From Okapia johnstoni (Eukaryota > Chordata > Mammalia > Artiodactyla > Giraffidae): DNA of 64,000 nt. The notes below the pieces were generated by a model that was given only the letters and a program-made list of their open reading frames with translations, did no database searches and was not told the origin of the DNA. Each line of letters starts with the position of its first letter. Position 1 is the stretch's first letter. The position numbers and the translations under genes are program-made. The stretch lies in assembly GCA_024291935.2 (NCBI GenBank), contig CM044315.1:58750385-58814384 (forward strand). The letters are read 5' to 3'. Below are positions 23,788 through 36,067 of the stretch, in pieces.

Positions 23788-23801
23788 TTCCCAGAAGCTT
23801 C

Positions 23802-24110
23802 GGGCTTCCCTGATAGCTCAGTTGGTAAATAATCCGCTTGCAATGCAGGAGACCCCAGTTCGATTCCTGGGTCTGGAAGACCCACTGGAGAAAGGATAGG
23901 CTATCCACTCCAGTATTCTTGGGCTTGCCTTGAGGCTCAGCTGGTAAAGAATCTGTCTGCAATGCAGGAGACCTGGATTTGATCCCTGGGTTGGAAGGAT
24001 CCCCTGGAGAAGGGAAAGGCTACCCACTCCAGTATTCTTGCCTGGAGAATTCCATGGACTGTATAGTCCATGGGGTCACAAAGAGTCAGACATGACTGAG
24101 CGACTTTCAC
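23802..24110 (+). repeat. Bov-A2/ART2A-type SINE with tandemly doubled head
   Basis: Unit one starts GGGCTTCCCTGATAGCTCAG and runs to CACTCCAGTATTCTTGG at about 23921. A second head begins there (CTTGCCTTGAGGCTCAGCTG) and runs to ACTGAGCGACTTTCAC. One pair of TSDs, TTCCCAGAAGCTTC (23788-23801 and 24111-24124), encloses both units, so the dimer moved as one insertion or was duplicated in place. Confidence 0.93.
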
Positions 24111-24124
24111 TTCCCAGAAGCTTC

Positions 24125-26189
24125 CTTGGGCTTTCCCTAATCAGAACCAGAACGCTCTACTAATGCATTCCATTTCTGTGGGATAAGCCAGAACCTTCCC
24201 AGTTTCCTTTTGCTCTGGCAAGGCCCCTCAACACAGGAATTGCCTTCCTGCCTTCCTTCCTTTCCATTTTCCCTCTCTCCCTTCATTTTTTTTTCTTCCA
24301 TCATTTGTGTGTGTGTTTAAATTAAACTTTAAACATAGGAAGTGATGGAATTAAGTTTAAAATAAGCAAATAAAAACTCTGAACTATAATACAGTTGGCT
24401 TCTCTGTCTCCATTCAATATGTTTTTAAAAATTATATTGTGAATCCTATGACCGAGAAGACAACACTAAGGAGGCAGAGCTAACCCTTTGTACATTAGAA
24501 TGCTAGAGAGTTGTTGATATATGCAAATAACTCACGGCAATGACAGACGAGCAAGCTCTGAGTCCCTGAGCGTAGAGCCAGGTATTGATGTGCTTTAAAA
24601 CTTCCCCAGTTTATTCTAACCATCAGCCAGGACTGAGAACCACAGCACTATGTTGTGAGTCCAAGGTTACCCCTCTAGACCAATAAGCCATGAAGGTATG
24701 TGAGTAAGGTGGTTATCAGCTATGACCCTAGCTTATCACTGCACTGACATCTCTATAATGAACCTAATTGTCAAATCTCCATCTAAAATCAGAATGTTTT
24801 AAACATTTTTTAGCATGCTCCTGGCCAGGCTATTCCAGTAATCCTCTCAGACAAGTGTTGCCTTCTAGTGATGATCTTTTTCATGCCTAAATGTTTAGAA
24901 ATATACTCTAGGGTTTTGCCTAAATCAGTGGCATAGTCTTATCATTTCAAAATTCAACTTTTGGAAAATTAGAAACTTTGCTTATTTCCAGTCTTCTGGA
25001 ACCTTACTCCATACTTGTCAAAGATCACAGAAACATGGCTCCCTCATCAGAACTGCAACCTTTCTCAACTCTGTGGGATATGACACTTGTGTATTTGAAA
25101 GGCGAGAAGTTAAACTTTATGCTCTTTTTCTAGTCCTTGCTTATTTCCAGTTATATATATTTGGAAACCCTCGGGGTGGCAGGCATTGACAGCTTACTAA
25201 CAGCTTTCTCTGAAGAAATCCTCCTCACTAATCCCCTCTTTATTCTTCAGCATCCCAAACCTCTCACTCTCTCAGTGTGTTTAAGTTATCCAACAGTCTC
25301 CTGTCTACCTCCTGTTTGCTGGCCTTCTGGGTGCACAGACACAACATTTGCTTCAGTGTCTAAGATTTTGGTGCCTTGGTTTACATCCCATTTATCAAAC
25401 CCGGTAAATGAATGCAAAACCTCAAACTGCTATGAAGATCTGTTGCACAGCATTCATACTTGAAGCCAACTTGTATTCTCCAAAACTTTCTTCTGTATCC
25501 TAGAAGCCTTATTCAACACAGCCTACGTGTCAGTTGTCAGTTCCCTGTGTTAAGAGTTTTCACAGTATGCAGAAAGCAGGTCAAAAATCTGCTGTGAAAG
25601 GACGAAATAAATCGGCCTTTCTATTTTTTTCCCTTCTTTCTCACTCTAAGGTAATTTCAACTTTTATTATTCCGTGACTATACTCAGCAATTTCCTTTAT
25701 ATACTAAGGAAGCTTATTATTATGGAGTCCATCTTGAGCTGGGTTGCTTAGCATTTTAATTCCTATAATCCTCACAAAATCTCTTGCAGGTGAGTGCTGC
25801 TTTGTTTCTTTTACAGCTTGGGAAGCAGAGCTTCTGAGTTATTAAGTAAGCTGCCTACATTCTGACAGACAGCGAGCGGCAGAGATGTGATTCAAACCTG
25901 GGTCAGTCTGAGCCACTGTGCTTTATACTGCCTCCGTTAGAGCAGCCAGCTCTGGGCTACCCCAGGCCTCCTTCATTAGTGGCCGGCAATACCTTATTCC
26001 CCCTGGATTCAGATACACCCACAGTGTCTCCCACACATTATTCCCAATGGCCGCTCATTATCTTTCAAAGCTGGCAGGCAAGCAGAAGACTTTGTCATCT
26101 CTTCACAACTTGATGGGTACTCTTATATAAACCATATCCTCAACAGATGAATTTTTACAACCTATCAAAAATTTTAATTCTTTAAAAAC
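24125..26189. other. Mostly unique non-coding stretch
   Basis: Pieces resembling a MER5-type relic (24590-24665, GGACTGAGAACCACAGCAC) and a reversed MIR (25745-25920, TTCTTTTACAGCTTGGGAAG) are present. The 108-codon frame at 25137-25463 has no recognisable domain. Confidence 0.4.
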
Positions 26190-26362
26190 AAAACTATTTA
26201 TTTATTTATTTGGCTGTGCTGGGTCTTATTTGCAGCACATGGGATCTTTAGTTGTGGCATGAGAACTCTTTCTAGTTCCCTGACCAGGGATTGAACTTGG
26301 ATCCCCTGCATTGGGAACATGGAATAGAGTTTTAGCTATTGGACCACCAGGGAAGTTCCCCC
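26190..26362 (-). repeat. CHR-type SINE
   Basis: Reverse copy with a (TTTA)n-like tail at 26197-26210, then GGCTGTGCTGGGTCTTATTT, CCCTGACCAGGGATTGAAC and the head GGACCACCAGGGAAGTTCCC. Confidence 0.9.
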
Positions 26363-26424
26363 CAAAATCTTAATTCTTTTTAACTAAATTCCTTCCCATT
26401 CTCTTAGAGCAAACTAATTCTATG

Positions 26425-26850
26425 TGCTCGCTGAGATTTTGTAACTCTGCCCCCTTCCTAGCTTTACAACCTCATCCTGAGTCTCTTTTTCCCTCTATTT
26501 CTGTTCTCTGGACACATGGGAATCTTTCATTTCCTCAAAGAGTCCCTGCTCCTTTGCCACTCAGGGCCTTTGCATATGCTGCTCTTACTCTCTGTAACAT
26601 TTATCCTCTCCTTCTTTACCTGGTGAACTTTTCTTCCTTCAGATCTCCACATACTATCCCTTGAGCCCCAGCTAGATCAGGTCAAACCCCCATGTCATCT
26701 ACTGCTTTTAACACTCTAGAACTTTCTTTCATGCAACTTACCATGGTTTATGACTATGCAGTCATTGCATTTTTAAATCAACTCTATCTGTTCTCCATTG
26801 AATTTCATAGCCTCAGTGTCTGACACATAGTAGACAGACAGTAAGCAAAC
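26425..26850 (+). repeat. Old L2 LINE 3' fragment
   Basis: CCACTCAGGGCCTTTGCATA, GTGAACTTTTCTTCCTTCAG and GTGTCTGACACATAGTAGAC are landmarks of the L2 3' end. The frame at 26422-26664 is part of it, not a gene. Confidence 0.7.
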
Positions 26851-27129
26851 ACAGACCAGGGTCTTCAAATTTCAAATCATTACAGGAGTCTCCTGAATGG
26901 CCAGTTTCCTTTGTGCTTTGAATGTTTCAAGTATTAACGGCAATACAAATGCAGAGGCCCTGTCTGGAAATAATGCTTTTGTGAAGTGGGGCCACACCAG
27001 GCAAATGGCCACCCCTCTTTTCCCGGAAGGCCCCTAGTCATATGGACACACACATGCTCTCTTGCTGGACTATACCACTTCCATCCAGAGGCATGGATAG
27101 AGTGAGAAAGGAGCAAGTGGAAGTGCTGG

Positions 27130-27290
27130 GGCGGGGTTTGAGTTCCAGCTCTAATACTCTGTAGCAGCATTTGTCACATGGCTTAACTTCTCTAGTACTC
27201 AATTTCCTCATTGGTAAAATCCCTCACTCATAGGATTCCTGGGGAGACACAATGGGTTAATGAATCCGAAGCACCCTCCCAGCACAGAGA
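27130..27290 (+). repeat. MIR SINE fragment
   Basis: GTTTGAGTTCCAGCTCTAAT, GGCTTAACTTCTCTAGTAC and CAATTTCCTCATTGGTAAAA read through the MIR core in order. Confidence 0.75.
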
Positions 27291-27474
27291 CTCGCTTACC
27301 CTATGAGAATTCTTCTTTCCCCCAGGGTACACTACATACCTGGGAAAACAGCAGCGCGTTTCTTCAGTCAAGTTAAAAGATTAAAATGGTTGACGTTATG
27401 TTACAGACCACAGTCTAAACATTCCTCCTATATTAACCTATTTTAAACTTATAAGAGCCCTATGAAGAAAGCGC

Positions 27475-27560
27475 TAGTATTATCAGCTTCATTTTACATA
27501 TGAGGAAACTGAGGTTCAGAGAGATGAAGTTACTTAAAGTCACATAGCTAACTATCATCA
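27475..27560 (-). repeat. MIR SINE fragment
   Basis: CATTTTACATATGAGGAAAC, TGAGGTTCAGAGAGATGAAG and AAAGTCACATAGCTAAC match the reversed MIR core. Confidence 0.75.
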
Positions 27561-27639
27561 TAAACCCAGTTTGTTTATACTCTTAGAACACCACATGCTA
27601 TTGTCTGTTAGCTGATAAAGTAGAAAAGAATCATAGGCA

Positions 27640-27790
27640 GTGAAAAGATCATTAGCTTTGGAAAGAGAAACACCTCCCAGTTTTACTATTCCCTGGGTGA
27701 CCTGGACAGCTCAGTTCTCCCTTGTCTAAAATGGGTATCGCGCCCCCCACCCCTAGCCTCCAGGATGAGAGCCAAGTGAGAGGACAAATG
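27640..27790 (+). repeat. MIR SINE fragment
   Basis: TTAGCTTTGGAAAGAGAAAC, GGGTGACCTGGACAGCTCAG and TTGTCTAAAATGGGTATC show a decayed MIR. Confidence 0.6.
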
Positions 27791-28582
27791 TAAAACTCCT
27801 GCACACACCTGGCATCAGACAAACGTTGGCCTTCTCCTCTCATGACAATCAAATCTCTTTCTTTCATAAAAATGTAAGCTTTGAAATTTCTTGCCAATAA
27901 CCTGGGCTGAGTAAAGAGAACTTTGGCCCTTGACCAGCTCTAGAGTTTCTCGGATAAAAATTGTTGACATTGAGCCCACACAAAGCTGGAAACTCCCAGA
28001 GGGATAAATACACAGGCTCTGACCCAGCCCAAACTTCCCCTGAATTCTACAGAGTTTCAACACTTCTGAGTCTTTAGAGAGCTGAGACCAAGGTTCCGGA
28101 AATGCAGAGACCAGCCTGGGGGAGGAAAGCACTACTCTTATGAACAAGAGGGAGTCTTGGTGACCAGATTTAGCAGACTGGGCTCCAGCCACACTGTCCC
28201 TGCCCTTCAGAACCTTTGTGAATGTCCCTCTAGGAGTCTCCTTCATACAGCTTTATCTGGAGAAGTGGTTTTAATAGAAAAAAAAATTTTTTTTCTGACC
28301 TTGGCCTTTTGATTGTCAGAGTCTTCTTGCACTATAAAGGACAAGAGTTCGCCCAAGGTGCCTCAGGATATATGCTGAGCACTCTGAGCCCCAGGAAGAG
28401 GTGGGGGTCTGCACAGTGCCTCAGTCTCAGCCACAAAAGGGAAAACGTAATAGATCCTATCCCTGGGGTTATTCTAAGGATTCAGCGGGGTAGCAAATGT
28501 TCAGAGCTTAGAACAGGGCTTCACCCGTAAGCACTCCATGAATGTGAGTTGTAGTAGTGTTGGTACACGTCTAGGACCTAGT

Positions 28583-28704
28583 GTTCAGTCACTCAATTGT
28601 GTCCAACTCTTTGGCGACCCCATGGACTGCAGCCCATCAAGCTCCTCTGTCCATGGGATTTCCCAGGCAAGAATACTGGAGTGGGTTGCCATTTTCTTCT
28701 CCAA
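28583..28704 (-). repeat. Truncated Bov-tA SINE with 13-bp TSD
   Basis: The reverse copy stops at the TTCTTCTCCAA region, so it lacks the tRNA-like head. It is still flanked by TCTAGGACCTAGT at 28570-28582 and 28705-28717, so it inserted already truncated. Confidence 0.95.
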
Positions 28705-28717
28705 TCTAGGACCTAGT

Positions 28718-28878
28718 TCATACAGCAAAGTAAGTAAAGAAACTAGCATTGGAACAAAGATCTCAAAGAATGACAAGCCCAGCTCTTCCACCATGGAATG
28801 CACCCTTCCTCTGGCATGTCTGAACCTCAGAATCCTACTTAGAGTGAAAGGGCTAAGCCATGCTGAAGAGTCTTTTTT
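28718..28878. other. Short unique stretch
   Basis: Nothing recognised. Confidence 0.35.
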
Positions 28879-28965
28879 TCTTTTTTTTTTTTTAATTTTT
28901 TGGCCATGTTGTATGGCATGTGGGAACTTAGTTCACTGATGAGGAGGTCTCCTGCAATTCTCCAC
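28879..28965 (-). repeat. Partial CHR-type SINE
   Basis: A poly-T then TTTTTTGGCCATGTTGTATG and CATGTGGGAACTTAGTTC is the 3' half of a reversed CHR SINE. The tRNA-like head is missing. Confidence 0.7.
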
Positions 28966-28977
28966 CCCACCACAGAC

Positions 28978-29032
28978 TTCACACACACACACACACACAT
29001 ACACACATACACGCACGCACACACACACACAC
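28978..29032. repeat. (CA)n microsatellite, interrupted
   Basis: A run of CA repeats broken by TACACACATACACGCACG. It is likely polymorphic. The minus frame at 28839-29030 is a Val/Cys-rich shadow of it. Confidence 0.95.
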
Positions 29033-29665
29033 AAATCGCCCTCCTGACTCACAAACATCCTTCCTAGCCTCTCCTTCCTCTGGATTCTCTCTACCCTGAC
29101 AGGCTTCCTTCAGCTCCTGTGGGCTAGAAGCACACACACAGTTTTTTGATCAGTGCTTTCCTCTGAACCCCCGTATTTTCCTAGGCTGTGGACTCTGGGT
29201 GTGGTGTCTCTCTGTCAACAGGGTGCCTGTGACCCGCAAGCCATTTTGAGCTCAAGGATGGCATGTCTGGCTCTGTCCTGGCCTGGGTCAGCTCGGCCAG
29301 TAAAACCAGGGCCGTCTTCCAGGTCTGTGTGTCTGAGGAGTGAGGAGCCCTGTTTCCATGGCAGCAGGTGTGTAGGGGCCGTGGCATGGAGTTTGTGGGG
29401 ATTAGGGCATGGGAAGGCAGCATGGACTGGGGGAAGGCTGACTATTGGATCGTGCAGTAAATTTGGAAGAAAACAGAATTCTCTGCCTCAAGTTAGATCT
29501 TACACAAGCATCCTAGTTTCTCTGAGTTATAACTTCTCTGCAAGTGAGAAATCTTAACGCCCTTCTAGTGGGCCCTGGGGAAGATTAATAGGGCAATCAG
29601 TGTAAAGCGCAGGGCAGAGACTCAGTAAGTAGCTGTTTACTTATTCCTTTACTCTCCTCTTCTAG
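29033..29665. other. Unique, slightly GC-richer stretch
   Basis: Frames at 29153-29557 (134 codons, plus) and 29181-29423 (minus) overlap in opposite directions with no known domain. I treat it as non-coding. Confidence 0.4.
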
Positions 29666-30108
29666 TTCAGTTCAGCCGCTCAGTCATGCCCGACTCTTTG
29701 GACTGCAGCACACCAGACCTCCCTGTCCATCACCACCCCCGGAACTGACTCAAATTCATGTCCATTGAGTCAGTGATGCCATCCAACCATCTCATCCTCT
29801 GTCGTCCCCTTCTCCTCCCACCTTCAATCTTTCCCAGCATCAGGGTCTTTTCAAATGAGTCAGTTCTTCGCATCAAGTGGCCAAAGTATTGGAGTTTCAG
29901 TTTCAGCATCAGTCCTTCCAATGAATATTCAGGACTGATTTCCTTTAGGATGGACTGGTTGGATCTCCTTGCAGTCCAAGGGACTCTCAAGAGTCTTCTC
30001 CAACACCACAGTTCAAAAGCATCAATTCTTCAGTGCTCAGCTTTCTTTATGCTCCAACTCTCACATCCATACATGACCACTGGAAAAACCATAGCTTTGA
30101 CTAGATGG
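29666..30108 (-). repeat. BovB (RTE) LINE, 5'-truncated
   Basis: Reverse BovB: the TTCAGTTCAGCCGCTCAGTC end at the left (its 3' end), then the coding remnant up to ATAGCTTTGACTAGATGG. The translation at 29730-29990 reads TARRSNQSILKEISPEYSLE and LKLQYFGHLMRR, the C-terminal part of the BovB reverse-transcriptase protein. Confidence 0.95.
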
Positions 30109-31139
30109 AAATCATAGATCTGGCCTCCAGGAAGATGAAAAGAGAAGGAAAAGATAATGATAATTCAGTGTTTCTCATGCTTTATGTAGTATCTCATTTT
30201 TATCTTCTCCATAACCCCACAAGATAGAGATTATTTTTATTCTCATTTTATGTATGAGGAAGTGGAGGCTTGGCAAGGATAAGTAACTTGCCTATCATCG
30301 CTAGAAAGTGGTGGAGTGGGAACATGAACACAGCCCTCCAGTTCTAAGCTCATCTACCACCCAAACATGTCTGACACCCATGAGCTGAGGTGGTAGCTCT
30401 CAGCCACGCACTGTGGACCAGGAGTCCTTTTAGCCTTTCTGGAAGATTTTCCTCATAGCTGAGAATTATTCTCAGCAATATTCTGTCACTTTCTCTCCTG
30501 GCTTAGTCTCAGCTTCACCTGTTTCTTTTGAAACTATAGATTGGTTAGCTGTCCATCCTCAGACATGCAAGGAGGAAATGCACAGCTAGGGCAGGAATGT
30601 GGTCTTGGCAATCCAGATCCACCTACTGAGACTGTCCGGGCTGGCCTGGGCCTGAGGTTGGATGCATTTGATGACTCTAGCTGTGGTTCCCCAGGATCTG
30701 CAGCTAATTCATGGCCCAATTCACCCTCTCCTGGTCAATAGTTGCTCATCCTCTGTCAGGGATTGGGCCTTGCATTGTTATTTCCTCCTCCCTCCACTGT
30801 CCACCCCTGCTTCTGACTTCTCACAGTCCGTGGGTTGTGGTTATATACTCCAGTTTCTGATCTTAATGTATCACTCAGGAATGGCCAGAGATGAATGGGA
30901 AATTTGCCATTGGCCTTGCAGGTCCCCAAGAGAAACATGACTGCAAAGGAACCCTTTGAAATAGTCTGGGCTTCGGACAGACACACCTACTATGCATGGT
31001 TGCCTCTCTAATTATCAGTTTTCTGAGTGTTTGATGTCTTTATCTGAAAAACGAGGGAATTGCATCTGGTTCTTGCTAATACCCTTTTAAGTGCTAACAT
31101 CCAATTAGCTGATGATAAAGAATCTTTTTTCTTTTTTTT
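30109..31139. other. Mostly unique stretch
   Basis: It contains a reversed MIR (about 30190-30345: TTTTATGTATGAGGAAGTGG ... AGTAACTTGCC). Frames at 30534-30986 overlap on both strands and have no recognised product. Confidence 0.4.
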
Positions 31140-32680
31140 TCTGATTATAGAATAGTGCCCTCTAACTGTAGAAAATCTGAATAACATAGAAAATTGTACA
31201 ACAAGCCAGTAGAAATCTTATCTCTCAGAAAAACTTCATGTATCAGTGTCAATTATTCTTTTTCTTATTGTATACTTTTGTGTGTTTAATGTTTTTCTGT
31301 TGTTGTAACTTTCCTTTGTTTTTCTACTTGTAAGGCTAATATTTTTCACATAATAACTGGTCATTTATTTTCTTTTTAAAATGAATTCTATTATTATGAG
31401 TTTAACTCACTTTTTTGGTACTTCTTGTTTCTTTTTATTGATTTTTGAGAACTGCTTGTTGATTTTGAGTATAAAACCATCCCTTATTGATCTTTGGAAA
31501 GACTATTCTATAAGGAATTATATTCTTTGTCTTTTGTATATGTGACATGTATTATCTATATTTATTGTTTCCTTTATTTTTGTATATAGTAATTTTGGGG
31601 GAGGGGGTGGGCAGCGTGCTTGTGGGATCTGAGTTCCCTGACTAGGGACTGAACCCCAGCTCTTAGCAGTGAATACCTGGAGTCCTAACCACTGGACTGC
31701 CAGGGAATTCCCTATATATAGTAAATTTTAAAACACATATTTTAAATTTAATGGAGAAGAACTGATCAATCTTTTCCTTATAGTTTCTTTCCTTGTTTTT
31801 ATGCATAGAACATCTAGCTCCACCTTGAGATCAGAGAGCTTCCTGTAATTTCTTATAATTCATTTCTACCTTTATTCAAATTTATAAAATATATAAATAA
31901 TACATAATATGGAATTTGAATCTATTTTTATCCAAAACAAATAGCTCCAGGCTTGAACAATATTACTCAAGACTTCCTTTCAAAACTGATTTGATATGAA
32001 GTCTCTATCACATATTGAAGTTTTATACATAAACAGTTCTGCTTTTAGGCTTTCTCTTCGGTTATACATGTCCATTTTCTTACCCTGTAACACAGTCCCT
32101 TTTCTCAATTATTACAGTTTTATATATTACATATACTGTATATATTATATATTAATATTATATACCATGATATTATTATATTACAGTATACAGTTTTATA
32201 CTTTAATTACCTGGAAGTTCATGTTGTCTATACATTTTCTTTCAAAAGTTCTTCAGCTATTCTCGTGGCTTTGATCTTTCAGATGAATTTTAAAATCAGT
32301 TTTCTAACTTCCTCCAAAAAACTACCCCTGATTCTTTTTTGAAATTACATTAAGTTCATATGCAGATTTGAGGTAAATTTAGATTTTTATGATACCGAAT
32401 TTATCAGTCAGGAGTATAATATAGTGTCACTTAAAAGAGTATTACTTGATGCCCTTAAGTTCCAATTTTTTTCCCTATAGTTCCTGTCTATTTTCTCTTA
32501 AGTAAGTTCCTACATATTTTAAAGTACTTTTTCTATACTCTTATAAATGTGATCATATTTTTAAAGACTTTATTTTGTATTGAAGTTTAGCCAACTAACA
32601 ATGTTGTGATAGCTTCAGGTGAACAGCAAAGGGACTCAACCATACATATACAGGTATCCATTCTCCCCTTGCTCCTTATG
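31140..32680 (-). repeat. Old L1 fragments, A/T-rich
   Basis: A/T-rich DNA with reversed old L1 character: AAATTACATTAAGTTCATAT and CTATAGTTCCTGTCTATTTT. At 32570-32680 there is a clear reversed L1 3' end (TTTTGTATTGAAGTTTAGCC, GATAGCTTCAGGTGAACAGC, then AAAGGGACTCAACC). A CHR SINE interrupts it at 31592-31712. The boundary on the left is vague. Confidence 0.55.
31592..31712 (-). repeat. CHR-type SINE
   Basis: Reverse copy: GATCTGAGTTCCCTGACTAG, GGGACTGAACCCCAGC and the head ACTGGACTGCCAGGGAATTC. Confidence 0.85.
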
Positions 32681-33607
32681 ACATGTTTTCTGTGGTTATC
32701 ATTTCACTCTGATTATTTAGCATTAAACCTGACTGTTTCCATTTACTGTTACATAATCAATAGTAATCATTTAGCTTGAGGTGATAGCATACAAATCACA
32801 TGGAAATAGAAATTTTTCTTCTTTCTGGTGCTAGGAAGCAGGGGATTCGGTTTTATTCCTGTTCCTAAAATCCATCCACCCACCAGCAGTCAAATACTCA
32901 TTTCCTCACAAATCCAGTACCTTCCCTCTACCTCATGCTGTGCTTGACAGTGGGGCTCAGCACCTTCCACATGAAAGTCACCTTTTTGAGTTTGTCCTTC
33001 TGAATCCTCTGCCCCCTTAAGCCACGGTGAGAGGTTGGGTGTGTGTATTAATAACACTTTCTGGCAGCCTTACCATGCTTATTTGGAGGCTTCCCGGATT
33101 TGGCAGCATGGGCTTCCATTTCAATTAGCTTCTCAGGAGGTGTTTGCACAATTCATAAGACAAATAAACCTGCTTTAAAAGTGAGAAGCCCAGTGGCTAG
33201 TGGCCTGGTCTCCAGAGTAAAGCTCCCGGGAGCAGTGTTTCTGGGAAGCGTGATCTAAATTGTGACGGGGGAAATGGTGGACCTGGCTCAGCTAGTCCTC
33301 GCTACGGATCAGAGACTTGTCTGTTTCTGGAAGTGAGTGGCAAGCTAAGCCATGTTAGAAACCTGAAAGGGAAATAAAAAAGCACCGATTTTCTCTTTAT
33401 TTAAAATATTAATATTTTTAAATTATTGACTTTTGGCTCTCATTTTGATTTGGGGGAAGATGTTATATTGAAATATTTATTTCTGTCATTAATTTATTTA
33501 TCTTTCTGAGTTTTGTTTGGTGCCCCCTTCAATTTTGCAGCTGAGTTGAGTGTCTTACTCTCTTCACGCTAGTCCTGACCCTGCTGGAAATGCCTCTGAA
33601 GTGAGGT
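32681..33607. other. Unique non-coding stretch
   Basis: I recognise no gene or repeat. There is an A/T-rich segment at 33380-33500. Confidence 0.4.
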
Positions 33608-34018
33608 GAATTGTGGATCCCCCCCCAAAACTATGACTGTCTTGAGCCCTCAGAAGCTGTGAATGTGACCTTATTAGGGAAATGGGTCTTTGTAGATATA
33701 ATTAAGATCTCAAGATGAGACCATCCTGGATTATCAGGGTCCTAAATCCAGTGACAGTTGTCCAGATAAGAGAGAAAAGAAGGCAATACAGAAGAGGAAG
33801 CCATGTGAAGACAGAAGCAGAGACTGGAGTTATGAACCCACAATCAAGGAGAGGGCAGAAACTGAAAGATGCAAGAAAGATTCTTCCTGAGAGCACAGCC
33901 CTGCCAATGACTTTATCTTAGAATCCTGGCATCTAAGATGTTAGAGAATAAATTTCCATAAATTTCCACTATTGCAAGTGACCAAGTTTGTGGCCATTTG
34001 TTACAGCAGCCCTTGAAG
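33608..34018 (+). repeat. MLT1/MaLR-like solo LTR relic
   Basis: Landmarks of a mammalian MaLR/ERVL-type solo LTR in forward order: CCCCCCAAAACTATGACTG, GCCATGTGAAGACAGAAGCA, GAGAATAAATTTC and TTGTTACAGCAGCCCTTG. It is LTR only, with no internal genes, so it is a long-dead retroelement remnant. Confidence 0.55.
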
Positions 34019-35127
34019 ATGATTATAGCCCCAAAGGCAGGTGTGTTGGGAAGAATTTTGTAAGCCAGACTGAGTTAAGAAGTTTCAACCGTCAGATGCA
34101 AGCCATGGCAGCTGCGGGTGTTGCAAAGTGTGTAGAGAGAAATAGAGGCAAGCAATAAAAAGTTAAAGACAGTTTCTGGTGGTTAAATGGACATGCGTAT
34201 GTGAAAATTTTGTTGACTTATCAAATATTTCAGTACTTTTTCTTTGCCAATCCCTTGTGTCAGGCAGCCGCACACACGTGTACATGCTCGCCAAGTACAG
34301 ACATGCATGACTTAAATCAAATCTTAAAAGACAGACTAATTTGTGAAGCAGCTGCAGAATTCTAATCAGCTTTTCCAAGAATACTTGCCATATCTCTTCC
34401 AGCTTCCTAAGAAGACCTAGTAAAAGGTTTTTTCTCTGATTTCAAAATATCCTCTGTTTTCTGCTAACCATATACTTTCTCCACTGCAGCTTACTTGCCT
34501 CCCACCCCCACTTTGCCCCCACTAACTGTGGTCTCAGTGAACTCAAAGATTGTTTTTTAAATCTCTATTTTCCTAGCACTACATATGTGTGTGTGTGTGT
34601 GTGTAAAGAATAAGTTAAGCTCAAACCCCTAATAATATTTTGAGAAAAACAATCAAGATCCCTTAGATGTGCTAAGTGAGGTCAAAAGAGTTTTCATTTA
34701 GAAGATCTTAAAAAGAGTAAATCCTTAATTAGTGACAACGAACAAACAAGAAGAAAGGGCTGTATGTACAGTGGCTGAGCATGAAGACCCCAGGTCTGAA
34801 CTCCTGGGCTTATGTCCTATCTCTACTCTTCATTAGCTTGTCTCCTAGTTTTCTCATCAGTAAAATCGGGCTCATATAGGTATCTGTCACACTGGGTTAT
34901 GGTAGGGTATAGATGAGTTATTATATGTAAAACTTCAATACACTTTAGTTAATACTACCCACTGAATCTAAAGTTTTTAGCAATGTAGCATCCTTATATG
35001 GGTTATCTTGTAAACTCCATGCTATATTGTTTTCACTTTTGCTTAAAGAGTCAATTATCTTTTGAGGAGATTTTCAAAAATAAAAAAAGTGTGTATTTAG
35101 TGGTATAGTTGTAATTTCTGGTGCTGT
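34019..35127. other. Mostly unique stretch with MIR and (TG)n
   Basis: A forward MIR lies at about 34775-34945 (GACCCCAGGTCTGAACTCCT, TTTTCTCATCAGTAAAATCG). A short (TG)n is at 34586-34604. Confidence 0.45.
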
Positions 35128-35138
35128 TAATTTCTTGG

Positions 35139-35356
35139 GGGCTTCCTGGTGGCTCAAATGGTAAAGAGGCTGCCTGCAGTGCAGGAGACCCAGGTTCAAT
35201 CCTGGATCAGGAAGATCCCTTGGAGAAGGAAATGGCAACCCACTCCAGTATTCTTGTCTGGAGAATCCCATGGATGGAGGAACCTGGTCAGCTACAGTAC
35301 ATGGGGTTGCAAAGGGTCGGACACAACTGAGTGACTTCTCTCTCTCTCTCTCTCTC
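35139..35356 (+). repeat. Bov-A2/ART2A-type SINE with (TC)n tail and 11-bp TSD
   Basis: The head GGGCTTCCTGGTGGCTCAAA, through ACAACTGAGTGACTTC and a (TC)n tail at 35336-35356. It is flanked by TAATTTCTTGG at 35128-35138 and 35357-35367. Confidence 0.95.
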
Positions 35357-36067
35357 TAATTTCTTGGTATAGCTTCAAGTTTCCATATGGTTTCCTTTTC
35401 CGTTTGCTTGAGAATTTCCTTTAAAATTTCTTATAGAATGAGTCTGTTGGCCATAGGCTCTTTCACCTTTTGTATATATGAAAAAATCTTCTGTTTCTCC
35501 CTCGTTTTGAGAGGTGTTTTCACTTGGTATAGAATTCTTGGATAACAGTTCTTCTTTCAGCACTTTATCTCTTTGCTTCCATTATTTCTGACAAGAAATC
35601 TGTTAACACGTTTATCTTGGCTCCTCTGTACATTACCTAATTCCCTGCTCCACCCTCATTGGCTGCTATTAAGAATTTTTTTTATCACTGGCTTTAAAAA
35701 ATTTGATTATTATGTGCTTTGATATTGCTTTCTTCAAGTTTCTTATTCTTGGGTTTCATTGACCTTATATATGTGGGCTTATAGTTTTCATCAAATGTGG
35801 AAATTTTTCAGGATTTATTTTTTAAAAGATTTCAGTGAGCTCTTCTCACTTCCTCAGGGACTCCATCTATCATTATTAGCTTCCTTGATGCTGTCCCCAA
35901 AACCTGGTGATGATTGGTTAATTTTTTTTTCTGTTTTTAAAAGCTCTATTCTCTTTGTGTTTCAATTTGAATATTTTCCATCACTATATCTTGAAGTTCA
36001 TTAATCATTTCTTTTCAAATGTTTAATATGCTATTACTCATAATTAATGTACTTGTATATCTTTCTT

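Larger units (their letters stand above)
26851..28569. other. Non-coding stretch with several MIR pieces
   Basis: Besides the separately listed MIR copies, the rest is unique. The 143-codon minus frame at 27815-28246 has no domain I recognise. Confidence 0.4.

Noticed and set aside
28978..29032. CRISPR-like regular repetition
   Set aside because: It is a simple (CA)n microsatellite without spacers; the genome is mammalian.
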